From contig JANXXA010000545.1 in NCBI GenBank assembly GCA_025350885.1, forward strand, positions 1 to 5,009: a stretch of 5,009 nt of DNA. The letters are read 5' to 3'. Position 1 is the first letter of the stretch. Every line of letters begins with the position of its first letter. Made by a program: the position numbers and the translations under genes. Shown piece after piece: positions 4,969 through 5,009 of this stretch. The stretch comes from Phenylobacterium sp. (GTDB lineage Bacteria > Pseudomonadota > Alphaproteobacteria > Caulobacterales > Caulobacteraceae). The notes beneath the pieces were generated by a model. The model saw only the letters and a list, made by a program, of their open reading frames with translations, searched no databases and had not been told where the DNA came from.

Positions 4969-5009
4969 ATGCAAGCACCAAGACTCGAATTCTGGTACGA
5001 CTTCGCCTC
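4969..5009 (+). CDS. 5' end of a DsbA-like protein, 2-hydroxychromene-2-carboxylate isomerase type (partial)
   Basis: An ATG at 4969 opens a frame that runs off the window, encoding MQAPRLEFWYDFA and the first two bases of a codon, most likely Ser. The pattern LEFWYDFAS is the characteristic first strand of the 2-hydroxychromene-2-carboxylate isomerase branch of the DsbA/thioredoxin-fold family, where it usually continues into PYSYLA. Members of this branch are kappa-class glutathione-transferase-like proteins; many bacterial copies have no proven substrate. GAAGG (4955-4959) lies nine bases before the ATG and is a good ribosome-binding site. The gene is divergent from the PAP2 phosphatase with only 75 bp between the starts, so their promoters must overlap or be very close. 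The family call rests on about nine residues and is therefore provisional. Confidence 0.65.
   Translation, partial: MQAPRLEFWYDFA

Noticed and set aside
4894..4974. N-terminal extension of the PAP2 protein to a TTG start at 4974
   Set aside because: The added 27 residues are not hydrophobic or family-like, the start overlaps the divergent gene, and the ATG at 4893 fits better.

Overview
The window is GC-rich DNA from an alphaproteobacterium, most likely a member of the Caulobacterales (Caulobacter, Phenylobacterium, Brevundimonas type). The clues are a cell-envelope lipoprotein resembling the Caulobacter CC0125/CC1285 lipoprotein group, an ArgG of alphaproteobacterial type, and an intergenic palindromic repeat of a kind common in these genomes. 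Genus assignment is inference.

Left end (1-710): the last 51 codons of an unrecognised gene, a facing pair of palindromic repeat units (180-297), and a complete tRNA-Gly(GCC) gene (398-472, CCA encoded) with a plausible sigma70-type promoter and a perfect 7-bp hairpin in its 5' leader. A gene-free stretch follows.

Toxin-antitoxin module (658-1527, + strand): a DUF1778 ribbon-helix-helix antitoxin (TacA type) followed after 22 nt by a GNAT acetyltransferase toxin (TacT type). A near-consensus promoter (TTGAAA, 17 nt, TACACT) precedes them, and an imperfect palindrome fills its spacer, the expected form of an autoregulatory operator. Toxins of this class inactivate charged tRNAs, and Gly-tRNA is a known substrate of TacT, so the adjacent tRNA-Gly gene is noteworthy, though it may be coincidence.

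Right part, all on the - strand from 4893 down to 1571: a PAP2-family membrane phosphatase, argG (argininosuccinate synthase), a MAPEG-family membrane protein and the lipoprotein. argG appears to have its own promoter (4044-4072), and that promoter fixes the start at the internal ATG (4003) rather than an upstream GTG. The MAPEG gene lies 81 nt downstream of argG and is followed by a strong hairpin. The lipoprotein gene has its own candidate promoter and converges on the toxin gene. At the far right, divergent from the phosphatase, the first 13 complete codons of a DsbA-like/2-hydroxychromene-2-carboxylate isomerase-type gene start at 4969.

Apart from the toxin-antitoxin pair, these look like ordinary chromosomal genes. 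I saw no CRISPR array, insertion sequence, integrase or prophage gene. The most interesting items are the TacAT module and its operator, the altered acetyl-CoA loop of the toxin, and the PAP2 enzyme with Glu at the motif-2 His position.
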